A stretch of 64,000 nucleotides of DNA from Tianweitania sediminis (GTDB taxonomy: Bacteria; Pseudomonadota; Alphaproteobacteria; Rhizobiales; Rhizobiaceae). This document shows positions 39,358-48,915 of this stretch, in pieces. Made by a program: the position numbers and the translations under genes. How positions within the stretch are numbered: the first letter of the stretch is position 1; every line of letters starts with the position of its first letter. Where the stretch lies: positions 1-64,000 of the forward strand of contig NZ_JAGIYY010000008.1 in assembly GCF_017813335.1 (NCBI RefSeq). Direction: 5' to 3'. The notes under the pieces were generated by a model. The model was not told the DNA's origin. It was given only the letters and a program-made list of their open reading frames with translations, and made no database searches.

Positions 39358-40578
39358 TCAGCCGGCGTAGCGCTGGAACACCAGCGTCGCGTTGGTGCCG
39401 CCAAAGCCGAAGGAGTTCGACAGCACGGTGTCGATGGTGGCGTTGTCGATGCGTTCGCGCACGATCGGCATGCCCTCGAATTCCGGATCAAGCGTCTCGA
39501 TATGAGCACTCTTGCCGATGAAGCGATCCTGCATCATCAAGATCGAATAGATGGACTCCTGCACGCCCGCGGCCCCGAGGCTGTGGCCCGTCAGCGATTT
39601 GGTGGAGGTAATGTGTGGCATCTCCGTGCCGAACACCTCGCGAATGGCGCCCATTTCCTTCGAGTCACCCACCGGCGTCGAAGTGCCATGCGTGTTGATG
39701 TAGTCGACCTTGCCGTTCACTGTGGACAGCGCCTGGCGCATGCAACGCACGGCACCTTCGCCGGACGGGGCAACCATGTCATAGCCGTCCGACGTCGCGC
39801 CATAGCCCACAAGCTCGCAATAGATCTTGGCGCCGCGCGCCTTGGCGTGCTCGAGCTCTTCCAGAACCAGAACGCCTGCGCCGCCCGCGATCACGAACCC
39901 ATCGCGGTCCACGTCATAAGCGCGCGAGGCCACCGGCGCGCGGTCGTTGTACTTGGACGACATGGCGCCCATCGCGTCGAACAGGTTCGACATGGTCCAG
40001 TCGAGATCCTCGTGGCCGCCGGCGAACATGACGTCCTGCTTGCCCCATTGGATCATTTCCGCGGCGTTGCCGATGCAATGCGCCGAAGTCGAGCAGGCGG
40101 ACGAGATGGAGTAATTGACACCGTGGATCTTGAACCAGGTGGCCAACGTCGCCGAGGCTGTGGATGACATCGCTTTCGGCACGGCGAACGGCCCGATGCG
40201 CTTGGGGCTGGTGTTCTTTTCGGTGATGTCGGCGGCTTCCACGATGGTGCGGGTGGATGGTCCGCCCGAGCCCATGATGATGCCGGTGCGCTCGTTGGTG
40301 ATATCGCCTTCACCGAGGCCGGAGTCGGCGATCGCCTGCTTCATCGCGATGTGGTTCCACATGCCGCCCTGAGACAGGAAGCGGGCGGCACGGCGGTCCA
40401 CCTGTGCGGCGGCATCGATCGTCGGCGAGCCCCAAACCTGGCACTTGAAGCCATGCTCGGCAAAGGAGTTCGAAAACGTGATGCCGGACCGGGCATCGCG
40501 CAGGGAGGCGGCGACCTCTCCGGCATCGTTTCCGATCGAGGACACGATGCCCAGGCCGCTTACAACGACACGTCTCAT
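39358..40578 (-). CDS. fabB: 3-oxoacyl-ACP synthase I FabB
   Basis: Condensing enzyme needed to elongate the unsaturated acyl chain made by FabA. The 406-residue thiolase-fold protein has the active-site Cys in [12 protein letters not shown] and the two catalytic His in [11 protein letters not shown] and TGHSLGAAG. The FabB identity, as opposed to FabF, rests on its position between fabA and fabI and on the [11 protein letters not shown] context. A CCGGAG site precedes the ATG. Confidence 0.94.
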   Translation of the reverse strand: MRRVVVSGLGIVSSIGNDAGEVAASLRDARSGITFSNSFAEHGFKCQVWGSPTIDAAAQVDRRAARFLSQGGMWNHIAMKQAIADSGLGEGDITNERTGIIMGSGGPSTRTIVEAADITEKNTSPKRIGPFAVPKAMSSTASATLATWFKIHGVNYSISSACSTSAHCIGNAAEMIQWGKQDVMFAGGHEDLDWTMSNLFDAMGAMSSKYNDRAPVASRAYDVDRDGFVIAGGAGVLVLEELEHAKARGAKIYCELVGYGATSDGYDMVAPSGEGAVRCMRQALSTVNGKVDYINTHGTSTPVGDSKEMGAIREVFGTEMPHITSTKSLTGHSLGAAGVQESIYSILMMQDRFIGKSAHIETLDPEFEGMPIVRERIDNATIDTVLSNSFGFGGTNATLVFQRYAG

Positions 40579-40613
40579 GGTTTGCTCCGGTATGTTGGCG
40601 CGTCTGGTTGCCG

Positions 40614-41141
40614 TTAAACGGCGGTTCCGACCGCTTCCTGCTTCGACAAACCGACTTTCAGGTCGGTTGCCTTGTAGATGGGCTCGCCATCGGCTTTCAG
40701 CCAGCCATCGGCAATGCCAAGCACAAGGCGGCCGCGCATGACGCGCTTGAAGTCGACGCCGTATTCGACCTTCTTGACCGACGGCGTGACCATGCCCTTG
40801 AACTTCACTTCACCGGTGGAAAGCGCCATGCCCTTGCCGGGTTCGCCCAGCCAGCCGAGATAAAAGCCGGTCAGCTGCCACATGGCATCGAGGCCTAGAC
40901 AGCCGGGCATGATCGGATTTCCCGGGAAGTGGCAGGGAAAGAACCAAAGGTCGGGGTGGATCGCGAACTCAGCCCGGATGTATCCCTTGTCGAACTCGCC
41001 GCCTGTTTCGCTGATGTCGGTGATGCGGTCGAACATCAGCATGGGGGGAGCGGGCAGTTGCGCATTACCCGGCCCGAACAGTTCGCCGCGGGCGCAGGCC
41101 AGCAGATCCTCGTAATCGAAGCTCGTTTTGCGGTCGGCCAT
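40614..41141 (-). CDS. fabA: 3-hydroxydecanoyl-ACP dehydratase/isomerase FabA
   Basis: Introduces the cis double bond at the C10 stage of fatty acid synthesis. The 175-residue hot-dog-fold protein has the catalytic His in [23 protein letters not shown], where the later Asp is the second catalytic residue. A strong GGAGGGAG ribosome-binding site lies before the ATG. It is divergent from irr, an arrangement conserved in rhizobia that suggests shared control in the 208-bp gap. Confidence 0.95.
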   Translation of the reverse strand: MADRKTSFDYEDLLACARGELFGPGNAQLPAPPMLMFDRITDISETGGEFDKGYIRAEFAIHPDLWFFPCHFPGNPIMPGCLGLDAMWQLTGFYLGWLGEPGKGMALSTGEVKFKGMVTPSVKKVEYGVDFKRVMRGRLVLGIADGWLKADGEPIYKATDLKVGLSKQEAVGTAV

Positions 41142-41349
41142 GCTGCTTGCTTCTCCCTCCGGATGTCCGCAGCGGACAGGCCGGTTTTGATCCTGTTCTT
41201 GTTTCGCACCGTTGAACGGCGCAGATTCTCGCGATTAGCCCGCCTGAGAGGGCGGGTCAACGTGCCGCTCTTGATCGGTTTGTCGCTTCAGAATATATGC
41301 AAAGCAGCGCCAGATGGCCACATCACGGCCGAACTGCGTTTGGAGAACG

Positions 41350-41784
41350 ATGAGCGAGACGGCAGAAACAGCAGTGTGTCTGGAAGCGGTGGAACGGCGC
41401 GTTCGCGATGCCGGCCTGCGTCCGACGCGCCAGCGCGTTGCGCTTGCACACCTGATTTTCGCCAAGGGTGATCGTCATCTGTCGGCCGAAGAGCTGCACG
41501 AGGAAGCATGCCTTGCCGGGGTGCCGGTGTCGCTTGCAACCGTTTACAACGCGCTCCACCAGTTCACGGAATCTGGGATGTTGCGGATCCTGGCTGTGGA
41601 GGGTGCGAAAACCTATTTCGACACCAACACCTCCGACCACCACCATTTCTACGTCGAAGGCGAAAACCGCGTGGTGGATATCTGCGACGGTCCCGTTCAG
41701 TTCGTGAAACTGCCACAGCCTCCCGAAGGCATGGAAATCGCCAACATCGACGTGGTGATCCGCTTGCGGCCGAAGCGCGGCTGA
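41350..41784 (+). CDS. irr: Iron response regulator Irr (Fur family)
   Basis: Alphaproteobacterial global regulator that represses or activates iron- and heme-related genes when iron is scarce and is destabilised by heme. The 144-residue protein has the winged-helix DNA-binding part (LRPTRQRVALAHLIF ... VSLATVYNALHQF). The Irr-specific histidine cluster (SDHHHFYVEG) used for heme binding is also present. The ATG after GGAGA was chosen. Its partner across the divergent promoter is fabA. Confidence 0.93.
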   Translation: MSETAETAVCLEAVERRVRDAGLRPTRQRVALAHLIFAKGDRHLSAEELHEEACLAGVPVSLATVYNALHQFTESGMLRILAVEGAKTYFDTNTSDHHHFYVEGENRVVDICDGPVQFVKLPQPPEGMEIANIDVVIRLRPKRG

Positions 41785-41813
41785 GGCCCTCCGAAGTGGA
41801 CCGAGGCGCCGCC

Positions 41814-42371
41814 TCAGTCCTTGACGGTTTCGCCGGGATACGCGCCCCACAAAAGCGCCTGACTGACCCAGCCTTCATGGCCTGCGAAATTGACCTCGCA
41901 CCACTCGCCATTGCAGGTCTTGATCGTTCCGATCACGCCAGGCTCGACCTGTGCCACAACGCGGGCTTCCCTGGACGGTTCGCCGAGAACTGAAATCAAC
42001 GTTTCCTTGCCGCGCTGCCAGGGCGTGACGATCCCGGTGCGTCGACCCGATAGGAGCGACTGGTTGATCCACCCTTCCGCGCCGTCGGCATCCCGCACGC
42101 GCCGCCAGTTGTCGAATTCCTGGATGATCTCCATCGGCATGCCAGCCTTCAGGTACATCCAATCAACCGGATAGTTGAGGCCTGGCCCGATGCGGGAGTT
42201 GACGCGTCCGGATTTCAGGCTGACGAAACGGGGCAGCGGCAGACCTGTACCGCGTGGCGTTGTTTGCTCGAGGGCCGATGTGGTTTGCGCACTCGCAGGA
42301 CCCTCCGGCGCAAGCAGCGCGAAGGCCAGGAAAGCGGCTGCAGCGGAACAACGCAGAAGGCGGCCTTTCAT
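41814..42371 (-). CDS. Exported SH3-domain protein
   Basis: A 185-residue protein with a signal peptide (MKGRLLRCSAAAAFLAFALL) and two bacterial SH3 domains (about 58-115, KSGRVNSRIGPGLNYPVDWMY; and about 122-178, ARVVAQVEPGVIGTIKTCNG). Such domains usually bind peptidoglycan, so a role in the periplasm is likely. The ATG that starts the signal peptide was chosen over a longer frame. It is convergent with irr, and a GAGGC/GCCTC hairpin lies between them. Confidence 0.85.
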   Translation of the reverse strand: MKGRLLRCSAAAAFLAFALLAPEGPASAQTTSALEQTTPRGTGLPLPRFVSLKSGRVNSRIGPGLNYPVDWMYLKAGMPMEIIQEFDNWRRVRDADGAEGWINQSLLSGRRTGIVTPWQRGKETLISVLGEPSREARVVAQVEPGVIGTIKTCNGEWCEVNFAGHEGWVSQALLWGAYPGETVKD

Positions 42372-42529
42372 GGTGTCTTTTCCCGATCGTGGTGGCGGAC
42401 AGCCCGCCTTTTCCCTTTGTCTTCCGCAAAGGCGCTTGGTAGGACCTGTCAGGTGCGGAGACAGTTCGAAGTCTCCCAAATCTTGGTTAAAGAGGTCTCA
42501 ACAGACCCGCGCGGGGAGTGCGCAGCACC

Positions 42530-43531
42530 ATGGTGAACCGCAAGCGACCGCTCGTGGTCTTGTCGCGCAAATTGCCGGATCCGGTGGAAACCCGGATGCG
42601 CGAACTGTTCGACGCGCGGTTGAACGAAGACGACCACATCATGACGCAGCCGGAACTGGTGGCGGCTGTGCGTGAAGCGCAGGTTCTGGTGCCAACAGTT
42701 GCCGATCGCATCGATGCCGCGGTCATTGCGCAGGCCGGTCCAGAGTTGAAGCTGATCGCCAACTACGGCAATGGCGTCGACAATGTCGATGTCGCCGCAG
42801 CGGCTGCCAAGGGCATCACCGTCACGAACACGCCCAACGTCCTCAACCAGGATACCGCCGACATGACCATGGCGCTGATCCTGTCCGTCCCCCGGCGCCT
42901 GGCCGAGGGTGCGGAAATCCTGCAAACGCAGGGTAAATGGGCTGGCTGGTCGCCGACCTGGATGCTCGGCCGCCGCATTTCCGGCAAGCGCCTGGGCATC
43001 GTCGGCATGGGTCGCATCGGAACGGCCGTGGCCAGGCGCGCCAAGGCGTTTGGCCTGTCCATCCACTATCACAACCGCAAGCGCGTTTCGGCCGCAGTGG
43101 AAGATGATCTGGAGGCAACCTACTGGGAAAGCCTCGACCAAATGCTGGCGCGCATGGACTTCATTTCGGTGAACTGTCCCTCGACGCCGGCGACTTTCCA
43201 TCTGCTTTCGGCGCGACGCCTGGCTCTGATGCAGCCTTCCGCTTATCTCGTGAATACGGCGCGCGGCGATATCGTCGATGAAGCGGCGCTGATTGCGATG
43301 ATTCAGGAGGGCAGACTGGCGGGCGCGGGGCTCGACGTCTTTGAACAGGAGCCGGTGGTGAACCCCAAGCTGGTGAAGCTCGCCAGGCAGGGGAAGGTGG
43401 TGCTTTTGCCGCATATGGCCTCCGCCACCATCGAAAGCCGCATCGACATGGGCGAGAAGGTGATCATCAACATCCGCACCTTCTTTGACGGCCATCGTCC
43501 GCCGGACCGCGTTCTGCCGAACCGGATCTAG
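42530..43531 (+). CDS. D-2-hydroxyacid dehydrogenase (glyoxylate reductase-like)
   Basis: NAD(P)-dependent reductase of 333 residues in the D-isomer-specific 2-hydroxyacid dehydrogenase family. The Rossmann motif is GIVGMGRIGTAVARRAKAFG. The catalytic Arg is in NTARGDIVDE, the Glu in DVFEQEP and the His in LLPHMASAT. The closest family style is glyoxylate or hydroxypyruvate reductase, but the substrate cannot be proved. A GTG at 42518 nearer to the GGGGA site is an alternative start. Confidence 0.87.
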   Translation: MVNRKRPLVVLSRKLPDPVETRMRELFDARLNEDDHIMTQPELVAAVREAQVLVPTVADRIDAAVIAQAGPELKLIANYGNGVDNVDVAAAAAKGITVTNTPNVLNQDTADMTMALILSVPRRLAEGAEILQTQGKWAGWSPTWMLGRRISGKRLGIVGMGRIGTAVARRAKAFGLSIHYHNRKRVSAAVEDDLEATYWESLDQMLARMDFISVNCPSTPATFHLLSARRLALMQPSAYLVNTARGDIVDEAALIAMIQEGRLAGAGLDVFEQEPVVNPKLVKLARQGKVVLLPHMASATIESRIDMGEKVIINIRTFFDGHRPPDRVLPNRI

Positions 43532-43938
43532 CGTGCGCTGATCCGGCCGTCCGCGGCTACCGTGACGATCCGGCTGGCGAAAGCCGGTTGCTCTGCGGCC
43601 GCCATCTGCACCGCGACGGGCGTGGGCCAGCCCATCTCCCGGGCAACAAGCAGGCCGAGCAGCAGGATTGCATCCGGAGCATCCAGAACAACGGCTGCCG
43701 GCGCATGCCCCGCATGCACCAGTTCCAGAAGCACGGCGGATGCTGACGACGATCCGATCGTGCCCGGCAGGAAGATCACCTTGCCAGAGATGCATTCGCC
43801 GCATTGGGGATGGCGCACATCGCTGACACGACCAGTCGCCGGATCAATGCCGCCCCAGAAGCTGATCGGCGCCTCAAACACCAGTGCCGGGCCGCAACCA
43901 GCCTGGCCGGGCACCAGCACCTTGGCCTGACTGCTCAT
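43528..43938 (-). CDS. Aconitase X swivel-domain subunit (DUF126)
   Basis: A 136-residue protein forming the small subunit of an AcnX-type enzyme. It has the family's GEALVFEAPISFWGG-like opening and the PGTIGSSSASAVLLEL segment that closes over the active site. Bacterial two-subunit AcnX proteins have been characterised as cis-3-hydroxy-L-proline dehydratases, which makes that the best guess. Its start overlaps the large-subunit stop (ATGA). Confidence 0.85.
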   Translation of the reverse strand: MSSQAKVLVPGQAGCGPALVFEAPISFWGGIDPATGRVSDVRHPQCGECISGKVIFLPGTIGSSSASAVLLELVHAGHAPAAVVLDAPDAILLLGLLVAREMGWPTPVAVQMAAAEQPAFASRIVTVAADGRISAR

Positions 43939-45185
43939 GCTGGCAGGCTCCCGTAAACGGGGCGGCCCACAACGGCACTCTCGATGCAATCGGCAAGCGC
44001 TGCGTAAAGCACGGAATAGCCGGTGTTGCCGGGCGCGTAATGCGCGAACTTGCCGGAATTGGTCATGAGGACACCGGAAGGCAGCGTGTCCATGATCGGC
44101 GTGACCACCACGCACGTATCCACCACGAGGGTGATACCGGCGCTTTGCAGGTCCTGATGGAGGCCGAGCCGCTCAAGCTCCGCCACCACATGGCGGCCGG
44201 TGCAGGCGTAGAAGGGAACGCGCACCTTTCGTCCGTCGAGCAGCCGCAGAAGCGATCGGCATTCGTCCAGCGAAAGATGCGGACTGCCGATGGCCACAGC
44301 GTCCAGTTGGTCGCCGGCTTGTGCGGTGGATAAGGCCGCCTGCGCGGATCGTATCAACGCCGTATCAACCGTGACGGACTCGACGGGACCATCAGCGAGC
44401 ACGGAGGAAAGATTTGGTGCTTCCGGCGTTACGCCGACGATGTGGAACAGGCCCACTGCCCCGGAAGAGGCTGCGGCGGCGCCGAACGCCTTCAGTGCAT
44501 CCTCGCCGGGATGGGCGGCGATCCCCATCACCACGCCAACAGCGTCTCCAACCGTTCGGCCGTAAAGCGATCCGAGAATCGGCCACGCCACATCTGATTC
44601 GAGGAAACGGCGCGGCAGCGCCGAAACGTCGAACACAAGGGTGGCGCGGCGGTTTTCCGGCCGGTGCAGCCCTGTGTCGGGTGCGCGGCCGGTGACGGCG
44701 CAGGCGATGTCGAGAAAGTCGCCGTAGCGGTTGGTCCGCGCGCCCAGCACGGAGTTGCAGAACACAACGGCGTTGGACTCGCCCCAGGCCACATCGGTGC
44801 CGAAGGTGGGGCGGTGGCCCGCCTGGTAGGGCGCGCAGGTCCAACTCGGCTCGCAGCCAAGCGCACGATACGCTCGCATCATCCGCCGCGCCATCTCCCG
44901 CGGGTGGTCCGCAAGCCTGACGCGGCAGGATCCGGTAAGGTCGAGCGCGCCGACATTGAGCGTGGCGCGCACACTCGCTTTGGCGCCACCGTTCACCAGC
45001 CGCTCGGCAAACAAGGTGCCGGAATCGCCATGATAAAGCGCGCCGTCGATGTGGGCAGAGGCAATGGGAAGGAGCCGTGGGGCGCCGAGGAGGCGGGCGC
45101 TTTCGGCCACGAGGCGCATGGCCACCGCGGCACCATCCGTGCCGGAAGCGACAGCCTGCTCCTCGGCCGTGAGCATCAGGCTCAT
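43935..45185 (-). CDS. Aconitase X catalytic subunit (DUF521)
   Basis: The 416-residue catalytic subunit of the AcnX enzyme. Cys residues that would bind the iron-sulfur cluster or metal are in the VVFCNSVLGARTNRYGDFLD, PFYACTGRH and VVDTCVVVTPI stretches. The C-terminal TNSGKFAHYAPG motif is characteristic of the family. With the adjacent swivel subunit it probably dehydrates cis-3-hydroxy-L-proline. No proline racemase or imine reductase is next to it, so the pathway is not confirmed by context. Confidence 0.87.
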   Translation of the reverse strand: MSLMLTAEEQAVASGTDGAAVAMRLVAESARLLGAPRLLPIASAHIDGALYHGDSGTLFAERLVNGGAKASVRATLNVGALDLTGSCRVRLADHPREMARRMMRAYRALGCEPSWTCAPYQAGHRPTFGTDVAWGESNAVVFCNSVLGARTNRYGDFLDIACAVTGRAPDTGLHRPENRRATLVFDVSALPRRFLESDVAWPILGSLYGRTVGDAVGVVMGIAAHPGEDALKAFGAAAASSGAVGLFHIVGVTPEAPNLSSVLADGPVESVTVDTALIRSAQAALSTAQAGDQLDAVAIGSPHLSLDECRSLLRLLDGRKVRVPFYACTGRHVVAELERLGLHQDLQSAGITLVVDTCVVVTPIMDTLPSGVLMTNSGKFAHYAPGNTGYSVLYAALADCIESAVVGRPVYGSLPA

Positions 45186-46417
45186 AGCTGCTTCCGGAAG
45201 GTGATGGAGGTTGGGCGATCATAGCCCGGATGGCTGGTACGCTCGGTCTCCTTGAAGCCGAAGCGGCTGAAGATCGCGTGGTTCTTCGTCAGTTCAACGC
45301 GCGCTTGCAGCTCGATGGCTTCGCGGCCCAGCGCCTTTGCGTGATCGATGGCCTTCGTGATGAGGGCGCCACCCACGCCTTGCCCGTGCAAGGCAGGATC
45401 GACGGCAAGCCGGCCGAGGTAAAGGTGATCGCCCTGATCGTGGAGAAACACGCATCCGATTAAGCGGCCGCCCTGTTCAGCGACGAAGACGGTCTCGCGC
45501 GCGGCCTTCTGCTGCAAGTCCTGCGGCGTGACGTCAAGGGTGGAGGACGGGGGATCGATCACGCCATCCATGGGCGCATAAGCGCGACGGATCAGGGCAA
45601 GGAGATCGCCCCAGGCACCGAACGTTGCGGGAAGTTGCGCCACCTGAAATGCCGGTTTGCGACGCTTGTAGGTGATCGTGTCGAAGCGGGCGGCGAGCGC
45701 ATCGTAAAGCAGAAGCCGGCCCACTAAAGGCTCCCCGATCCCGGTGATCAGCTTGATCGCCTCCATGGCCTGCAGCGTGCCGATCACGCCGGCCAAGGCA
45801 CCGATAACGCCAGCCTGCGCGCAGGACGGCACCAGTCCTTCCGGTGGCGGTTCGGGGAACAGGTCGCGATAGGAAGGCAGGAGCTGCCCGTTCGGTCCTT
45901 CGGCGTAAGGCATCAGCACCGTCAGGGACCCGTCGAACCGTCCGATCGCCGCGTGCACCAGGGGTTTGCGGGTCGCAGCGCAGGCATCAGCCACGAGGTA
46001 ACGCGTCTCGAAATTATCGGAGCCGTCCACCACAAGATCGTAAGCGCCAACAAGCGCTTCCGCATTGGCGGCACCCAGCCGCACCGGATGAAGTTCCACG
46101 ACGACATGGAGGTTGACGGCCTGCACGGCTCGCGCGGCGCTAACGGTCTTGGCCTCGCCCACGGCGGCCGTGGTGTGGATCACCTGCCGCTGCAGATTGG
46201 AAAGCGACACGGTGTCGTCGTCGAGAATGCCCAGCGTGCCCACGCCGGCTGCGGCCAGGTAGGCGAGCACCGGGGCACCAAGGCCGCCCGCACCCACCAC
46301 AAGAACCCGTGCGCGCTTCAGCTTTTGTTGCCCGGCCCCACCGACCTCCGGCAACACGATGTGGCGCGCATATCGGGCGAGTTCGTCGGGGGAAAGGGGA
46401 GGGGAAACAGCACTCAT
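45182..46417 (-). CDS. MoeB/ThiF-type adenylyltransferase fused to a GNAT acetyltransferase
   Basis: A 411-residue two-domain protein. Residues about 12-255 are an E1-like sulfur-carrier adenylyltransferase with GAGGLGAPVLAYLAAAGVG, the DGSDNFETRY loop and the active Cys in LVPSCAQAGV; the four zinc cysteines of E. coli MoeB are absent. Residues about 262-411 are a complete GNAT domain with acetyl-CoA loop LAVDPALHGQGVGGALITKA. The first domain activates a MoaD- or ThiS-like protein for molybdopterin or thiamine synthesis. The purpose of the acetyltransferase is unknown. The frame is continuous, and the stop overlaps the AcnX gene start. Confidence 0.85.
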   Translation of the reverse strand: MSAVSPPLSPDELARYARHIVLPEVGGAGQQKLKRARVLVVGAGGLGAPVLAYLAAAGVGTLGILDDDTVSLSNLQRQVIHTTAAVGEAKTVSAARAVQAVNLHVVVELHPVRLGAANAEALVGAYDLVVDGSDNFETRYLVADACAATRKPLVHAAIGRFDGSLTVLMPYAEGPNGQLLPSYRDLFPEPPPEGLVPSCAQAGVIGALAGVIGTLQAMEAIKLITGIGEPLVGRLLLYDALAARFDTITYKRRKPAFQVAQLPATFGAWGDLLALIRRAYAPMDGVIDPPSSTLDVTPQDLQQKAARETVFVAEQGGRLIGCVFLHDQGDHLYLGRLAVDPALHGQGVGGALITKAIDHAKALGREAIELQARVELTKNHAIFSRFGFKETERTSHPGYDRPTSITFRKQL

Positions 46418-46456
46418 GGGGAAAGCATAGGCGTCCGCCCCGCGCCTGTCAGCAAC

Positions 46457-47599
46457 TCAGCCCGCCTGAACTGCGGCATCCGAAACATGGAGGAATTGGG
46501 CTCGGCCTTCCAGGCTGGCAAACAGCGCCCGCTCGGTGCCGGTCATGAAGGTTTGGCAGCCGATCTCCTCGAGAATGGAAAACAGCGCGGCCCGCCGTCC
46601 TTCGTCGAGATGGGCGGCGATCTCGTCGAGGAGCAGGATTGGCACGAGCCCTGTGATGGCCGAGGTGAGCCGGGCATGCGACAGGATCAGGCCAATCAGA
46701 AGCGCCTTCTGCTCGCCGGTAGAGCAAAGGGCTGCCGGCATGTCCTTTTCGCGGTAATGAACAAGGAAATCGGCGCGATGCGGGCCATCCAGCGTGCGGC
46801 CCGACACGCGATCGCGGAAGCGGTTGTCGCGCAAGGCGGCGCGGAAGCTTTCCTCGATGTCCACTGCCGGCCGCGTGGCGACCTGGTCTTCCACAAAGCC
46901 GGACAGTGCGATGCCGGCGCGGGGAAACGCGGCACCATCCGGCATGCCGTCGATGAGGCTGGTGAGCAGACGCACGAGCTCGACGCGGGCGACGGCAATC
47001 GCGGTGCCGGTTTCGGCCATCTGCATCTCGATAGCATCGAGCCAGGCCGTGTCACGGCTCTCTTCCGCAAGCAGGCGATTGCGACCGCGCATGGCCTTCT
47101 CGTAGTCGAGTGCGCGACGTCCATGCTGCGGATCGATCGCCAGCACCAGCCGGTCGACAAAGCGCCGTCGGTCTGCCGCTGGGCCGGTAAACAGCGTATC
47201 CATGGCCGGTGTCAGCCAGATCACCCGCAGCCATTCCAGAAGATCATCGGCTCCTTTCGCCGGCGCGCCGTTGATGCGCACGCGACGGCCGCCATCGGCT
47301 GCCTCCTGAATGCCGGCCGCGCCCGTTCCGGTGCCAATCGCGGCATCACCGGCCGCGCCGGAAACTTCAGCGAAGATCGAAAAGCCATCCTCGGACCCGG
47401 CGCGCGCAATGTCGCCGTAGCTCGCGCGGCGTAGGCCACGGCCGGGTGATAGGAAAGAAAGCGCTTCAAGAAGGTTGGTCTTGCCGGCCCCGTTGGCGCC
47501 AAAGAACACCACGGCGCCGGGCTGGAAGCGAACCGACAGCTGCGCGTAGTTGCGGAAGTTCGCGAGCTGGAACTTCTGAATGAAGCTGGGTTCGGCCAA
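46457..47599 (-). CDS. recF: DNA replication and repair protein RecF
   Basis: SMC-like ATPase that loads RecA at gaps. The 380-residue protein has Walker A FFGANGAGKTNLLEALSFL, the signature region around LCSTGEQKALLIGLILSHA and the Walker B LLLDEIAAHLD. The start codon appears to be TTG, 23 bases after dnaN, with no clear ribosome-binding site. Third in the dnaA-dnaN-recF order. Confidence 0.94.
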   Translation of the reverse strand: MAEPSFIQKFQLANFRNYAQLSVRFQPGAVVFFGANGAGKTNLLEALSFLSPGRGLRRASYGDIARAGSEDGFSIFAEVSGAAGDAAIGTGTGAAGIQEAADGGRRVRINGAPAKGADDLLEWLRVIWLTPAMDTLFTGPAADRRRFVDRLVLAIDPQHGRRALDYEKAMRGRNRLLAEESRDTAWLDAIEMQMAETGTAIAVARVELVRLLTSLIDGMPDGAAFPRAGIALSGFVEDQVATRPAVDIEESFRAALRDNRFRDRVSGRTLDGPHRADFLVHYREKDMPAALCSTGEQKALLIGLILSHARLTSAITGLVPILLLDEIAAHLDEGRRAALFSILEEIGCQTFMTGTERALFASLEGRAQFLHVSDAAVQAG

Positions 47600-47622
47600 G
47601 ACGACGGATGCTGAAGCGCGTT

Positions 47623-48741
47623 CTAGACGCGCATCGGCATGAGGACATAAAGCGTGTTGTCATCCGCCATGTCGTTGATCAAGGTCGGCGAACCCGCATC
47701 GGCCAGCATGAAACGCGCATCGCCGCCTGATAGCTGCCCCGCGACGTCGAGGAGGTAGCGGGCGTTGAAGCCGATCTCGATCGGATCCGAATCGTAGTCC
47801 GCTGCCAGTTCCTCGGTCGCGCTGCCCGAATCGGGATTGTTGACGGCAAGCACCACCTGACCGCTGGCGATCGAAAGCTTCACCGCCCGGCCACGCTCCG
47901 AGGAAATGGTGGAAACGCGATCCACGGCGGAGGCGAAGCTTTGCCGGTCTATGATGAGCCTGCGGTCGTTGCCGGTGGGGATCACGCGCTGATAGTCCGG
48001 GAAAGTGCCGTCGATCAGCTTGGAGGTGAGAACCACCGGTCCGATCGTGAAGCGGATCTTTGTGTCCGAGAGTTCCACGGTGACGGTTGTTTCCGGGTTG
48101 TCGAGGAGCTTCTGCAACTCGCTGACCGTTTTGCGCGGCACGATGATCCCAGGCATTCCCTCCGAACCCGAAGGGGCAGCCGTTTCCGATCGCGCCAGGC
48201 GATGGCCATCGGTTGCAACCGCGCGCAGCTTCAGGTCCGCCCCGTCGCCATGCGTGTGCAGGAAAATGCCGTTGAGATAATAGCGCGTTTCTTCCGTGGA
48301 GATCGCGAACTGGGTTTTGTCGATCAAACCCTTCAGGTTGGGCGCCGGAATCTGGAAGATATGGGTGAAGGTGCCGGCGGTGAGTTGCGGGAAATCGGAC
48401 TGCGGCAGGCACTGGAGCCGAAAGCTGGAGCGCCCGGCCATCACCGTCATGGCGTTGCCGTCCTCGTCGAGCTTCAGCATCACCTCCGAGCCGTCGGGCA
48501 GCTTGCGCACGATGTCGTAAAGAAGATGCGCCGGAACGGTGGTGGAGCCGGCGCGCTCCACCATGGCAGCAATGGTTTCGGTGACTTCGAGGTCGAGGTC
48601 GGTCGCCTTCAAGGACAAATCCGCGCCGTCGGCTGCCAAAAGCACGTTGGACAGGATCGGAATGGTGTTGCGGCGTTCCACCACGCGGTGGACGTGGTTG
48701 AGCGACTTGAGAAGGTTCGAGCGTTCCAGAACTACGCGCAT
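47623..48741 (-). CDS. dnaN: DNA polymerase III beta subunit (sliding clamp)
   Basis: Ring-shaped processivity clamp of 372 residues, the standard length. It starts MRVVLERSNLLKSLNHVHRVVERR and ends with the conserved MPMRV tail. The ATG was chosen by similarity; the open frame continues 36 codons upstream through a non-conserved stretch. Located 174 bases after dnaA. Confidence 0.96.
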   Translation of the reverse strand: MRVVLERSNLLKSLNHVHRVVERRNTIPILSNVLLAADGADLSLKATDLDLEVTETIAAMVERAGSTTVPAHLLYDIVRKLPDGSEVMLKLDEDGNAMTVMAGRSSFRLQCLPQSDFPQLTAGTFTHIFQIPAPNLKGLIDKTQFAISTEETRYYLNGIFLHTHGDGADLKLRAVATDGHRLARSETAAPSGSEGMPGIIVPRKTVSELQKLLDNPETTVTVELSDTKIRFTIGPVVLTSKLIDGTFPDYQRVIPTGNDRRLIIDRQSFASAVDRVSTISSERGRAVKLSIASGQVVLAVNNPDSGSATEELAADYDSDPIEIGFNARYLLDVAGQLSGGDARFMLADAGSPTLINDMADDNTLYVLMPMRV

Positions 48742-48915
48742 GACACTGTCCCGACAGAAAAGAAACGGGACAGGGTGCACGGAGAAGGGTCCGCTTGTCC
48801 CGCCGACCAAGGAGGAACCTGGGTCGGAATCGCGGCAGACTGACAACAATTCCGCCGCGAAAGCAAGTTTTTCGGCCTGTGTGAACAGGCCCGATCAACA
48901 GGGCTGATCGCGCCG

